DNA from: Acetivibrio alkalicellulosi
Lineage (GTDB): Bacteria; Bacillota; Clostridia; Acetivibrionales; Acetivibrionaceae
NCBI GenBank assembly: GCA_008125075.1
Contig: VLTH01000002.1
Span: 2,893,024 to 2,957,023, forward strand
Length of the DNA stretch: 64,000 nt
Direction of reading: 5' to 3'
Of the stretch, positions 44,550 through 54,710 are shown one piece after another. The notes beneath the pieces are model-generated. The model ran no database searches and was not told the DNA's origin. It saw nothing but the letters and a program-made list of their open reading frames with translations. A program made the position numbers and the translations under genes. Position 1 is the first letter of the stretch. The number at the start of each line of letters is the position of its first letter.

Positions 44550-47500
44550 TCACCTAATTATAATTATTTCTTTTGTTTTATGATTATACTCAACTTGTGC
44601 ATCTAAAGTCTCACTTAAGAACCTTAAAGGTATAAACGTTCTTCCCGGAGGGATTATTTCTGCTGGGCAGTCTAATACATGTTCTACATTATTTACTATG
44701 GCTATGTCAGAGTCTATAGTAAATATGATAGTATTTTGATTGTCTATAATAATAACTTGCCTGTCTTTTTCTATCCATGTTATTTCCGCTCCAAGTGTTT
44801 CAGCTATAAACCTCACTGGTACAAGAGTTCTACCCACCTCTGGCTTAATAAAAGGTTCTGAGTCAAGGTAGTAAGTGCTCCCATTAACTATTACTTCTAA
44901 CTGACCTATCGTAAGAACAATCTTCAAAGGTTCAATTTGAGTTTCTTTTGGATCAGATAATTTTATAATTGCAAAAGTACTGAATTTATCAACACTAAAA
45001 CTTATACTACCGGGGTTACCTTTGTCATCAAACACTATATCACCCTCAATAATTTTCTTTTCTCCATCACTGTGAATAGCAAATATTCGAAGAGTGTTTA
45101 AAAAAGCCTGCTGTTCCTCTTGTGAAGAAGGTATGTTGATACCCGAAAGAGGAATCGATACATTTGTATCACCTTTTATAGCAGATTTTATTATTATAGG
45201 CTCTCCTAGCACTTGAGCATCCGATGTATCCATTATACCTTTCATTTTATTTATAACAGTAACAGAATCACCACTTTCAATCTGTATGGTCAAATCATCA
45301 TCTTCTAAAGATAATTTTTCTACCAATTCTATCGGAACTTCTAGACTGGCTTTTAAAGTAGAAATATTTATATTCATGCCTATAGCACTTTTGAGTACAT
45401 CATTTGGTAATATTATTGATATAACAAACGAATCTGACTCAGTAATATCAATTTCTACTGTTGCTTTTCCATCTTTTAACGCACGAGCTAATTCTGATTT
45501 TAATTCTTCACTTATAGTATATGACTCAACTGTTTTTCCATCTTCTCTAGTTGTCACTTCTTTATGCATAAACTCTTCTCCAACAACCTTTAAAGAAGAT
45601 GCCTTTTGTTCAGTTACTGGTAACGTACTTCCTGATCTATCTGAAGCGCTTCCATCTGGACTTGATGGCGAACCATTATCATTGTCAGCATCAGGTTCAT
45701 TTAATTTAATACTAACAGTTGGATATAGCCCTCCATCCATTATAAATGTCAGTGTTGTATCAGTATTTAAGCTATTTAAATATGATTCAAAAATTGTATA
45801 CTCATCTCCAGATACTGAATAGTCTTGATCGGAAATAACATCTCTATTACCATCAATAATTTTTATTAAATTTCTGCCGTTAAGATTAAGAATAATAACA
45901 ACAGATTCTTCAGACCCTAAAGTGTGATTTATTACTGTCGGCGACAGGCTAGCTCCTGTCTTTTCATACCAATAAACATATAATTCCTGTTCTTTTGAGT
46001 AATTTTCTCTCAACGGCATAGTTGCATTTACTAAAATCTTATTTGTTTTGTTTATATTTAAAAGAGTTATTGGTATGTCTATTTCTCCTGTTTCTGGTAT
46101 TAAATTCGTCGATTGAAGCGCATCTTCTACATAGATTTTTAGTATGGCACCAGCCTCACCATAACCTGTTATTCTAATTGTTTGTTCAGAAGTTGTTTCA
46201 GGTCCATTAATATCAAAGGAAAATTCATCTGGGTCATAGGTAACTGTATGCAATTTACTAGTTCTATTACCTGCTAAATCTGTTGCCTGAATTAATATAT
46301 GATTTGTTCCAGGTAGAATGTTAAGTTCTAAATTAAAATCATATGGTGACTCATTGATACTTTCTTGTTTTATCAAATCATTATTTAATGTTATTTCAAG
46401 TCCACCTGATTTGGTTGGCTTATCTAAAAGGCCTTTTAAATTGTATAACAATTCACTAGTATTTGTCGGAGATTCTACAGTAATATTTAATGACTGATCA
46501 TCTATTACTACTGTACGCTTTATAACATCACTTTTGTTTCCTTTTAAGTCAGTAGAAGTTATACTTAACTGATTTTCTCCAGGTTGAAGATTTACTAAGA
46601 GACTAAATTTTTGCGAGTGAGCATAAGAAGTAAAAATATCTCCGTTTACATCAACTTCTATAAGTGATAATGGGTCACTTAATCCTGAAACAATAACAGT
46701 ATCTAAACTGGTGTAAAAGTTGTTAACTGGTTCTTCTACAACAAGCACAGGAGGAGTAACATCATATAATAAACCTACTGAAGCAACACGTGAATACCCA
46801 TGAGTATTAGTTGCCGTTACAGTTAACTGGTTTAAATTTGAATTACCACTATCTTGCCATGCAAAATGGTTTAATGGTATAAAAATCACAACACTTCCCT
46901 CAGTGTTTTCTACTAGTAGACTTTCTTCTAAATTGACATTATTAAGTTCAAAATTTAGCAAAGCATCTTTTTGTGTTTCTACTTCTACCTTCACACCTAT
47001 TATACCATTTTCCTCTATAACACCTTTAGTAGTACTTACCACTATACCATCTTGTGGCTCTATTATACTAAGTTCAGGTAGAGATATTGAGTTGCCGTTT
47101 GCTATAGTGTAATCCTTCATATACATTAACGAAAAAATTCCGTTAGGGTTAAGATCATTTTGAGCCAACATTAAACTGCTTGTATTATTGCTAACCATGA
47201 CCTCTATTTCATAGGCATCTGAAGGCACACCGGCTTTATTATAAGTTTTAACTTTAAGCTGGTTAATTCCAGATTGAAGATTAACAATTAGTGATTCACC
47301 ACTTTGTATACGAGATATTAGTTGGTAGTTATCACTTATTTTTTCATAAACTCCAATAAGCAAATTGTTGCTGGTACCAATTATTTTTATTTTATTGTCT
47401 GATGAATTATATATACCTTCATCTATTAAAAGTGGATTGTCATCCAAATCTTTTAAAATTACTTGTGGAGTAGATGGCATGTTTTTACTAATATTCACCT

Positions 47501-50500
47501 CTAAAGTTTCCATATCGCTACGATTACCAACTGAGTCTTCCACCATATAAAATAACTGATGTTCTCCATCATCATTCATAACTATTTCAACAATTTCACC
47601 TTTTGAAGAAATATCCACTTTAGTTTCTATCTTATTAAATTCTTCATCTAAAGGATCGTAATCATAAGTCCAGTAGATAAATGTTGTGTCACTTTCTTCT
47701 ACTTTAAATTTAGCTGTAACATCTGAATTATAAAGGTTATTCCAACCTAATGTACCCTCAATTGAAATAAGGGATACAACAGGTGGCCTGTTTAGCACAG
47801 TAAGTGTACCTAACTCTTGAGAAGTTTCGTTTCCTGCATAATCCATAGCCCTAAGAGTTATTGGCGCTTTATCTAAGGCCAACCCTTCTGGAATAATTAC
47901 TTTTTTGGTATATGTATAAGAATCACCTAACCGTTCAAGGCGTTCTCCTGTAATTGCACCACCAATGCTAAAATTCGAAGATGTCAAATCCAATTCTTTA
48001 TTGGATGTAATCTCTAGATTAAATGTAGAACCATCTTTAAGCAATGTATCTATACTAACTTGTGAAATTTCAGGAGGAGTACTATCAGCATAAAGCTTAG
48101 TGTCAGTTAGTATAGATACTAGGTTACCAGCCTTGTCAATTAATTGAACTTTAATTGGCTCATTATATGTTTCACTACCTATTGCAATATCTTCTGTAGT
48201 ATATAAAATTAAATCTTCGCCTGTATCAGGATGTATTCCTGCAGATCCAATAGCTTCCATCGGATACTGGGTCTCATTAAATATAGCTGTAACTCCTGCA
48301 TTTTTGTCAGCATTAGCAACGTTTATGTTTTCTCCAACAGCCATAACTCTAAAAGTATCACCTTCATTTAGCCAACCTAAAGCATTGTGATATGCTGATA
48401 CTAAAAGTGCTTCTTTATCTACATAAATAAGTCTCTCCACACTTGCACTATGTCCGTTTTCCGTACCAGCTTTTGCCAAAAGTGAAATTTGTCCTTGTTT
48501 AGTGGTGATGTCTACTTCAAATTGATATATCCATCTACTATCCTTATAAATACCATCTAATCTGATCCCTCCTACACCTTCTGTTCTAATTTTACTAAGG
48601 AGAGGCATCTCATTTAATTCTCTATTTGCAGATACAATAAAATCTGTGGTTTTATTTAATCCTAAGTAAAATGGCTCTGCATCTAAGTTTAAAATAAAAA
48701 TTTCTCCTACTTTAGCAGTGTTACCAGCAATATCTTCAACATCATTAACGGTTAATAGTGGCAGTCCAGTAAAATCAGATGTTTCATATACACCTGTATA
48801 ATATCCTTTATCTGAATCCCAAGATAATGTTATAAATTCATCTAAATTATAATTAACTGTTGGAGGTTCTGATAATTCTTTGTCAGACAAAATATTAATA
48901 ACTATTGTATCATCATCACTAGTTATTGTCCTTTTCACATCAACTTCAACAACTGGTTTTACAGTGTCTATATTAAAGTTCCAGTTATAAGAATCACTAT
49001 TTCCATCAACATCTTCAATATGGACATCCACTTCAAAGGTTCCTGTTTCACTTTCATTAACCAAGTCAAAATCTGGAACACATGCAAATTGACCATTTTT
49101 ATAGGATGCTTTCGCAATAACGACCTCATCTTGTATTAAATGTAAATAACTTTTATCTAAGTCAATCTCCGCATAACCTTCTTGAACATCAATTTTTATA
49201 GTTGGCCGAATATCATTTGTATAACTATTAGATTCAGGAGTTACATTAGAAGTACTTAATTCTGGAGGCTTAGTAATAGCTATCCCATCTTCTGTGACCA
49301 TAATACGACAAGTAGCTGCTTTTTGGTCTTCAAATTCATCATACCCATCATATCTAGCTGTAATAACAGTCACCCCAAATGCATGAGCCGTTACTGTTCC
49401 TGTTGTTTCATCAATACTTGCAACATTTGGATTACTTGAATACCAAACTAACCATTCTGGATCTACTAATAAAGGTTCGTCATCGTACCACTCTTCTTCA
49501 TACCACTCTTCCTCATGCCATTCTTCATACTCAAAAATTTCATAAACTTCAAGATTAAGCGTATCTCCTACACAGAGTGTGGCTCTTTCAGGAACCATTT
49601 CCAGGTACCAATTTTCCCCATGCCAATCATCATAATCTGGAGGTGAAGGTTCACTAACATTAACTATTATTGTTGCCTGCTTATTCACCTCTGGATCTAA
49701 AGAAGTTACTGTTATTGTTGCAGGTTGACTAGTAGCTTTTGATGCAATAAGTCTTCCATATTGATTTATAATTACTGAAGGGCTATCAGACTCCCAGGTA
49801 ACCCCTTTATACGTAGAATTTTCAGGTAATACGATAGCATTTAAATTCCTTGTTTCACCTACTTCTAAATCTAAACTGGTTATTTCATTCTGAAGAAATT
49901 GAATACTTATATCACTTACTTCTACATAATATCTTTCCCATCTGATATTTCTTATCAGTTCTGAAGCTTCACGATAGAGGTTCCTTAATGTATCCTTTTG
50001 CACTTCACTATCAGCAAACCATAAACCATTAGTTCTAATACTATTTATTTCTCTATTATATTCAGCGGTTTTTTGATTAAATATAATATCATCTGATTCA
50101 CTTAGTAATGAGTTTCTATAATATTTAATTTCATCAATGAGCATTTGTAATCCCTCAGTATAAGAAGATTTGCCTTCAATAATATTTATTGCATCTTGTA
50201 TATTTGAAGAATGTGATCTATATCTGTATAAGTTAATATTTATATTACTTATGTTTGCTGGATGGTTTCTAAATATAGTAGCTACAGAAACAACTTCACA
50301 GTCTGCCAATTTATCTAAATTCTTTTGAAATTGCCAACCTTTATCATATCGATTTTTGGGCCAGTAATGACTAAGGGCTGAAAAAATAGCGTTTATTTCT
50401 GACTGATAGTAGTTTATATGACCTTCTGCAGTATCAAGGTTTTCAAGTAGTTTAATCTCTTTATTGTACAATTCTTCTAAATCTGAAATAATAGCTTCAC

Positions 50501-52400
50501 GTTCAGCATTTTGACTTTCTAAAGTGGTCTTTCTGTTTATTCTCCTTTCTATATAATCAATATTTACTTTAGGAGGACTCATTGAAATTTGTTGTCCCCA
50601 ATCATTGTATTCTCGTGTTAGCGGAATTATATAGGGACTTTGTTCGTGTAATTTTATTAATTCTTCTCCTTGTTCTACCATCCATGTAATAGCATGTTCT
50701 AAGTTAGCTTTATTATTTGGATAATTACTTATTATACCATTTATCATATTCTCAAAAGACTCAGCTTCTGTATAAAACTGATTTTTAACTTCTTGCATTA
50801 AATCAGCTTGTTCACGAAGTTCATCTGCAAGTTCTTTTATAGTCCCCTTATTATATAATAAAAGTGAACTTAATTCTGCTATAGGACGTTCAGGGTAGCT
50901 TCCAAAAATTAATGCTGCATTTCCTTGCTCTGCATCAAAACCCATAACAACAGCTTTAAAATTTTTAAATTCAGCATTCAACTCATCAACAGCCTCTAAT
51001 ACTTTATCATAAAACATATCTAATTTATCAGCATCAGCTCTTTTTTTAAGAGCCATTTTATCAATGGAACTTCTGTAATTAGATTTAAAGTAATCATAAT
51101 CTGATTCTAAGAAAACTCTTTGAGGACGATATAAGCTTATTGAATTTATAGAAGTTGTCTGTCCCCACCTGTTAGTTAGTCCTAATCCATAATTTGGACC
51201 TATTTCCCAGCTATAGTTCAAATGTGTTTTAATAAGAATATCCTCAAACATTCTTTCAGAATCTCCACCTAAAAGCCTCATTAATTCCACTCTACGTGTT
51301 TCAACTTTATTTACAAAAGCTTCATATGATGCTTTTAATTCCTGTGTTCGGTTGTTTACTTTTGCAGCTATATCTGATGTGTATCGTTCATGTGGCTCAG
51401 GTGGAAGGTCTACACTTAAAGGTGCTATTGCTTCATTAAATTCATTTAATGAAGCTTCTTTTTTTTCTTCTTGATTTTCAAGTGTTTCTTCTATGTTTTT
51501 GCTAACTTTTTCTTCTAAATCATTAATATTACTTATACGCTTTTCAACACTGTTTTTAGCTCTTTCTGAAATATTTTCCAACTCTTCAATCGCTGCCCAC
51601 AAGTCGTTTATTATACTATTTATATCAGGATCTTCTCCTCTTGATTTATCAATAACAAGATCTATTGTATCTAGAATAAATCCAAATCCTGTTGCAATGG
51701 CCTCACTCACATAACTTGCTCCCCTTGTTATGTGGCCAACCATAAAGTTCTCAATAATTACAGGAATAAGTTTGTCTGACCCTGCGGCAAATGCATTTCC
51801 AATTTGTTGTGCACGAGCACGAACTAAAGTTTCGTATGCCTCTTTTCCAAGATTAAATTCCTCTTCTAAAGAATTAATTTCTTGAACTAATGATTGATAA
51901 TCTTGGGATTTGCGTACATCCACAGGAATATGTCCAAAGGAAGGCTTTTGAAAAATATCTTCCAATTTTCGAGTATAAAAGGCCTCTAATTCAGGAAAAT
52001 CTCTTGCTGCAATTCTTCCTCTCCATATTTCACGGGCCTCTGTCCAACCTGTAACGCCATTTACCCATCTAGTCATTTCATCAGAACCATGTTCACCAAA
52101 ATCAGCTTTACGTCTTCTTGGGGAAAAAGCATAATTTTTCATAACTCTCATACGGGATTCTTCATCCATACTTTGCCATGCTCTTAAGTTTATTATTCTT
52201 CCTGTTTTATCCGAACGGTAAGTTCTTCCCATATACTCATACTCTACAAAAGTACGAAATCCATCACTAACAGTCCTTATTATTGTAGCCTGGGGTATTT
52301 CAGGTGTTTCTTCAGCCTTTACATTAATGAAAAAACTAGGTGTAACCAGCGCAATACAAATTAAAGCAGCAATACATTTTTTAAATATTGTCTTTTTCAA
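44550..52400 (-). CDS. Giant secreted Ig-like repeat protein with C-terminal stalk domain (2,616 aa)
   Basis: Signal peptide (1-29), a long helical region (about 90-830), then a Big_2 Ig-like domain (about 850-935, ITVTSLDPEVNKQATIIVNV), a second Big_2 (about 955-1085) with an inserted Trp/acidic tract, then a long chain of beta-sandwich modules (about 1090-2060), for example VKPVVEVDVKRTITSDDDT. A Ser/Asp linker (DNDNGSPSSPDGSASDRSG) precedes a domain with KLSLEDDDLTIQIESGDSVT, and a stalk pair ends the protein (GRTLVPVRFIAETLGAEITW, GRTFIPLRFLSETLDAQVEY). TTG start after AGGAGG. No SLH or sortase signal, so wall contact may go through the stalk domain. Likely an adhesin or scaffold; function is not known. 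Confidence 0.8.
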   Translation of the reverse strand: MKKTIFKKCIAALICIALVTPSFFINVKAEETPEIPQATIIRTVSDGFRTFVEYEYMGRTYRSDKTGRIINLRAWQSMDEESRMRVMKNYAFSPRRRKADFGEHGSDEMTRWVNGVTGWTEAREIWRGRIAARDFPELEAFYTRKLEDIFQKPSFGHIPVDVRKSQDYQSLVQEINSLEEEFNLGKEAYETLVRARAQQIGNAFAAGSDKLIPVIIENFMVGHITRGASYVSEAIATGFGFILDTIDLVIDKSRGEDPDINSIINDLWAAIEELENISERAKNSVEKRISNINDLEEKVSKNIEETLENQEEKKEASLNEFNEAIAPLSVDLPPEPHERYTSDIAAKVNNRTQELKASYEAFVNKVETRRVELMRLLGGDSERMFEDILIKTHLNYSWEIGPNYGLGLTNRWGQTTSINSISLYRPQRVFLESDYDYFKSNYRSSIDKMALKKRADADKLDMFYDKVLEAVDELNAEFKNFKAVVMGFDAEQGNAALIFGSYPERPIAELSSLLLYNKGTIKELADELREQADLMQEVKNQFYTEAESFENMINGIISNYPNNKANLEHAITWMVEQGEELIKLHEQSPYIIPLTREYNDWGQQISMSPPKVNIDYIERRINRKTTLESQNAEREAIISDLEELYNKEIKLLENLDTAEGHINYYQSEINAIFSALSHYWPKNRYDKGWQFQKNLDKLADCEVVSVATIFRNHPANISNININLYRYRSHSSNIQDAINIIEGKSSYTEGLQMLIDEIKYYRNSLLSESDDIIFNQKTAEYNREINSIRTNGLWFADSEVQKDTLRNLYREASELIRNIRWERYYVEVSDISIQFLQNEITSLDLEVGETRNLNAIVLPENSTYKGVTWESDSPSVIINQYGRLIASKATSQPATITVTSLDPEVNKQATIIVNVSEPSPPDYDDWHGENWYLEMVPERATLCVGDTLNLEVYEIFEYEEWHEEEWYEEEWYDDEPLLVDPEWLVWYSSNPNVASIDETTGTVTAHAFGVTVITARYDGYDEFEDQKAATCRIMVTEDGIAITKPPELSTSNVTPESNSYTNDIRPTIKIDVQEGYAEIDLDKSYLHLIQDEVVIAKASYKNGQFACVPDFDLVNESETGTFEVDVHIEDVDGNSDSYNWNFNIDTVKPVVEVDVKRTITSDDDTIVINILSDKELSEPPTVNYNLDEFITLSWDSDKGYYTGVYETSDFTGLPLLTVNDVEDIAGNTAKVGEIFILNLDAEPFYLGLNKTTDFIVSANRELNEMPLLSKIRTEGVGGIRLDGIYKDSRWIYQFEVDITTKQGQISLLAKAGTENGHSASVERLIYVDKEALLVSAYHNALGWLNEGDTFRVMAVGENINVANADKNAGVTAIFNETQYPMEAIGSAGIHPDTGEDLILYTTEDIAIGSETYNEPIKVQLIDKAGNLVSILTDTKLYADSTPPEISQVSIDTLLKDGSTFNLEITSNKELDLTSSNFSIGGAITGERLERLGDSYTYTKKVIIPEGLALDKAPITLRAMDYAGNETSQELGTLTVLNRPPVVSLISIEGTLGWNNLYNSDVTAKFKVEESDTTFIYWTYDYDPLDEEFNKIETKVDISSKGEIVEIVMNDDGEHQLFYMVEDSVGNRSDMETLEVNISKNMPSTPQVILKDLDDNPLLIDEGIYNSSDNKIKIIGTSNNLLIGVYEKISDNYQLISRIQSGESLIVNLQSGINQLKVKTYNKAGVPSDAYEIEVMVSNNTSSLMLAQNDLNPNGIFSLMYMKDYTIANGNSISLPELSIIEPQDGIVVSTTKGVIEENGIIGVKVEVETQKDALLNFELNNVNLEESLLVENTEGSVVIFIPLNHFAWQDSGNSNLNQLTVTATNTHGYSRVASVGLLYDVTPPVLVVEEPVNNFYTSLDTVIVSGLSDPLSLIEVDVNGDIFTSYAHSQKFSLLVNLQPGENQLSITSTDLKGNKSDVIKRTVVIDDQSLNITVESPTNTSELLYNLKGLLDKPTKSGGLEITLNNDLIKQESINESPYDFNLELNILPGTNHILIQATDLAGNRTSKLHTVTYDPDEFSFDINGPETTSEQTIRITGYGEAGAILKIYVEDALQSTNLIPETGEIDIPITLLNINKTNKILVNATMPLRENYSKEQELYVYWYEKTGASLSPTVINHTLGSEESVVIILNLNGRNLIKIIDGNRDVISDQDYSVSGDEYTIFESYLNSLNTDTTLTFIMDGGLYPTVSIKLNEPDADNDNGSPSSPDGSASDRSGSTLPVTEQKASSLKVVGEEFMHKEVTTREDGKTVESYTISEELKSELARALKDGKATVEIDITESDSFVISIILPNDVLKSAIGMNINISTLKASLEVPIELVEKLSLEDDDLTIQIESGDSVTVINKMKGIMDTSDAQVLGEPIIIKSAIKGDTNVSIPLSGINIPSSQEEQQAFLNTLRIFAIHSDGEKKIIEGDIVFDDKGNPGSISFSVDKFSTFAIIKLSDPKETQIEPLKIVLTIGQLEVIVNGSTYYLDSEPFIKPEVGRTLVPVRFIAETLGAEITWIEKDRQVIIIDNQNTIIFTIDSDIAIVNNVEHVLDCPAEIIPPGRTFIPLRFLSETLDAQVEYNHKTKEIIIIR
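49486..49530 (-). repeat. Three tandem 15-bp units coding a Trp/Glu/Tyr tract
   Basis: TACCACTCTTCTTCA, TACCACTCTTCCTCA and TGCCATTCTTCATAC are successive 15-base units. Each codes a five-residue unit like EEEWY or EEEWH, giving a tract of the form EWHEEEWYEEEWYDDE inside the second Big_2 domain. Confidence 0.85.
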
Positions 52401-52822
52401 TGTTGTACCTCCTTGTTTTTTTTAATTTAGAAATATTAATTTAGGTGAGTATTTAAGATTCTTTATAGCAAAAATACGTATTTATTGTTAAGTTTTTAGA
52501 AGTTTCGATTGTCTTTTAGACACATATAAAAACTGATTTGTTTTATCTTTATTTAGAAAATTAAATTTGATTAATAAAACATTTTGATTTTTGACAAATT
52601 AATGTACTTTCACTAGGCAAAATTCACTTTACAGTACTAGATGATAATAACCCTATAATTTTCATTCTACAAACTGTATTAATTATCCTGCTTTTTTCAT
52701 CATTTAAATTTAATTTCAACACATTTTATATTTATATAAAAGTGTTTATCATCATATCATATCATGTTAAATGGACAGAAGGAATGTATTCACCTCCTGT
52801 CCATTAGTTAGTTGGTATATAG
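52401..52822. other. 422-bp gap upstream of the giant surface protein gene
   Basis: No gene. It contains the promoter of the 2,616-aa gene, an ATCATATCATATCATG microrepeat (about 52752) and a hairpin ATGGACAG...CTGTCCAT (52771-52804) that probably ends the SLH gene. Confidence 0.5.
52462..52491 (-). promoter_or_regulatory. Probable sigma-A promoter of the 2,616-aa gene
   Basis: On the minus strand TTAACA (52491-52486), an 18-base spacer and TATAAA (52467-52462), about 60 bases upstream of the TTG start. Confidence 0.45.
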
Positions 52823-54430
52823 TCAGTTTACATCCAATAAAGTATCATTATAGTAAACTTTTATCCTGTCTAAGTTCTTTAAAACTCCGGTTGCAACTAT
52901 AACTGTTCCATTTGTTGTTGATGTTAGATTTATACCATCAAAATAAATTGCATACTCAAGTATAAATTCATCGTCTATTTTAACTTTAACTTCAGATGTA
53001 GGTAATCCAAAGCTTGGCTGGCTAATTATTTTTGCTACAGGAGGTGTTGCTGGTATTTCAGGTGTTGATGGCACTGTGCTCCCTCCACCTGTAACAGGTG
53101 TTGTATCAGCATCTTTTGCTTTTTCATCTAAACGTGCAATAACATTGCCTTCTCTATCTATTATTTTATTAGGAGCTTTTTCAAAGGTAACTCCATCTAC
53201 ACTAACTTGTGCAATTGTTATACTTCCTTCTCCTTTGACAGTTATGACTGATTCAGTATTTAAGTTACTAACTACAACAGTTTTTGCAATTTCAATTATT
53301 GTTCCCCTAGACCCTTCTTTAACATTTATATTCTTTACATTACCTTCTAATATCTTAATTTTAGCATCTGAGGCATCAACATATATTTCATTAAACACAC
53401 CTTTAAACTCAATAGTTTCATTAGATACTTCTCTTGATATATCAACTTTTAAGTAACCCTCTCCTGTAAGTTCTTTTGATTGAATTTTAGCTCCTGACTT
53501 AACTATAAGGTTATCAATTTTAGTAGTTCCACTTGCTTCAATTCTTACATTTCCATTTCTTTTTTGAACTGTTGTTTTTGAGAGGTTGGAATTAATAATC
53601 TTTATAGAATCAGAGCCTCCAGCAGCAATTAGAGTTTCTCCTTTTACAGTTACGTTTAAAAGAGTAATATCCCCCTCGCCTATTCCCTCTGTAAGATATA
53701 AACCACCATTAATAACTACATTTTTTAATGTAACATCTCTTGTACTTAATGTAACATTACCTGTAATTGTTTTTGTGTCAGATTCACTTCCCCAAACACC
53801 TGAAACATTAACAATATCACCGGCAACTCTATGGAGCATAGCAACAGTTTCAGCTCTTTTAATTGGCATGTCCCCTCGAATTGTCTTATCCTCATATCCA
53901 CTAATATAACCATTTTCCACAGCAGTTATAATAAACCCTCTACTCCACTGTGGAATTTTTTCACTGTCGGCAAAATGTGATATGGCAGATATGTTATCTG
54001 ATTGTTCAAGTCTTAAAATGCTGCATATTATTGCAACAGCCTCTTGACGTGTAATAGGGTTATTAGGTTTCATACTCCCATCGTTATATCCTGATATATA
54101 CCCAATAGTTCTTGCTTTTGCTATTTCGTCGTAAAACCAGTCTTTTTCCGACACATCAATAAAAGAATTATCCCCTTTTTCTTTATAACCAAATAAATTA
54201 TTTATTATTGTTACAAATTCAGCACGGGTAATACTGGCATCAGGTCTAAATGTACTATCACTATAACCTTTAATAAATCCTCTTTCAACCCAGTTTTCAA
54301 TATGGCTTTTTGCCCAGTGATTTGATATATCAGATGGATAGTACTTTGAACTTTCTGCAAAACTCTTAACTGATAAGACAAATGAAAGACAAAAGATAAT
54401 TACTGCAATTTTAGATATTTTACTGCTCAA
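52823..54430 (-). CDS. SLH-domain S-layer-type protein with beta-repeat domain (535 aa)
   Basis: Signal peptide (1-26) and three SLH domains: about 30-75 (HWAKSHIENWVERGFIKGYS, ITRAEF), 90-135 (WFYDEIAKARTIGYISGYN, ITRQEA) and 155-200 (GYISGYEDKTIRGDMPIKRA). Next, a beta-strand repeat region (about 215-415, VINGGLYLTEGIGEGDITLL) closely like the start of the 58,844 gene. A Thr/Pro linker (VTGGGSTVPSTPEIPATPP) leads to a 60-residue C-terminal module (GLPTSEVKVKIDDEF..YFDGINL) shared with that protein. SLH domains bind pyruvylated wall polymer, made by CsaB at 18.8 kb. TTG start. Confidence 0.92.
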   Translation of the reverse strand: MSSKISKIAVIIFCLSFVLSVKSFAESSKYYPSDISNHWAKSHIENWVERGFIKGYSDSTFRPDASITRAEFVTIINNLFGYKEKGDNSFIDVSEKDWFYDEIAKARTIGYISGYNDGSMKPNNPITRQEAVAIICSILRLEQSDNISAISHFADSEKIPQWSRGFIITAVENGYISGYEDKTIRGDMPIKRAETVAMLHRVAGDIVNVSGVWGSESDTKTITGNVTLSTRDVTLKNVVINGGLYLTEGIGEGDITLLNVTVKGETLIAAGGSDSIKIINSNLSKTTVQKRNGNVRIEASGTTKIDNLIVKSGAKIQSKELTGEGYLKVDISREVSNETIEFKGVFNEIYVDASDAKIKILEGNVKNINVKEGSRGTIIEIAKTVVVSNLNTESVITVKGEGSITIAQVSVDGVTFEKAPNKIIDREGNVIARLDEKAKDADTTPVTGGGSTVPSTPEIPATPPVAKIISQPSFGLPTSEVKVKIDDEFILEYAIYFDGINLTSTTNGTVIVATGVLKNLDRIKVYYNDTLLDVN

Positions 54431-54685
54431 ATTAAACAGCTCCCTTCATTGCATATTTTATTTTTATACTACATAAAACAGGTGAAACAAAATAGACATG
54501 ATTTATTTTAATTTTATTGTATCTCAGGAAATAAATCAAGTTGAAAAATTTGATTGTATTGCACAAAAGACAATGATTCTACACAATTTCTCCTTTATTT
54601 TATGTAGAATCATTTGTTGTATGCTTGTTCTCTAGTCTAATACTCTTCTATTTCTGCTTCGTTGTGTCTTTGCATTTATTTACAT

Positions 54686-54710
54686 TGTCAGAAGAACCGT
54701 CCCTCTGACA
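54686..54710. repeat. REP-like palindrome with AAGAACCGTCCC core
   Basis: TGTCAGA and TCTGACA arms (7 bp) flank AGAACCGTCCC. It touches the stop codon of the 644-aa gene. The same core and TCTGACA arm recur at 56751. Confidence 0.7.
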
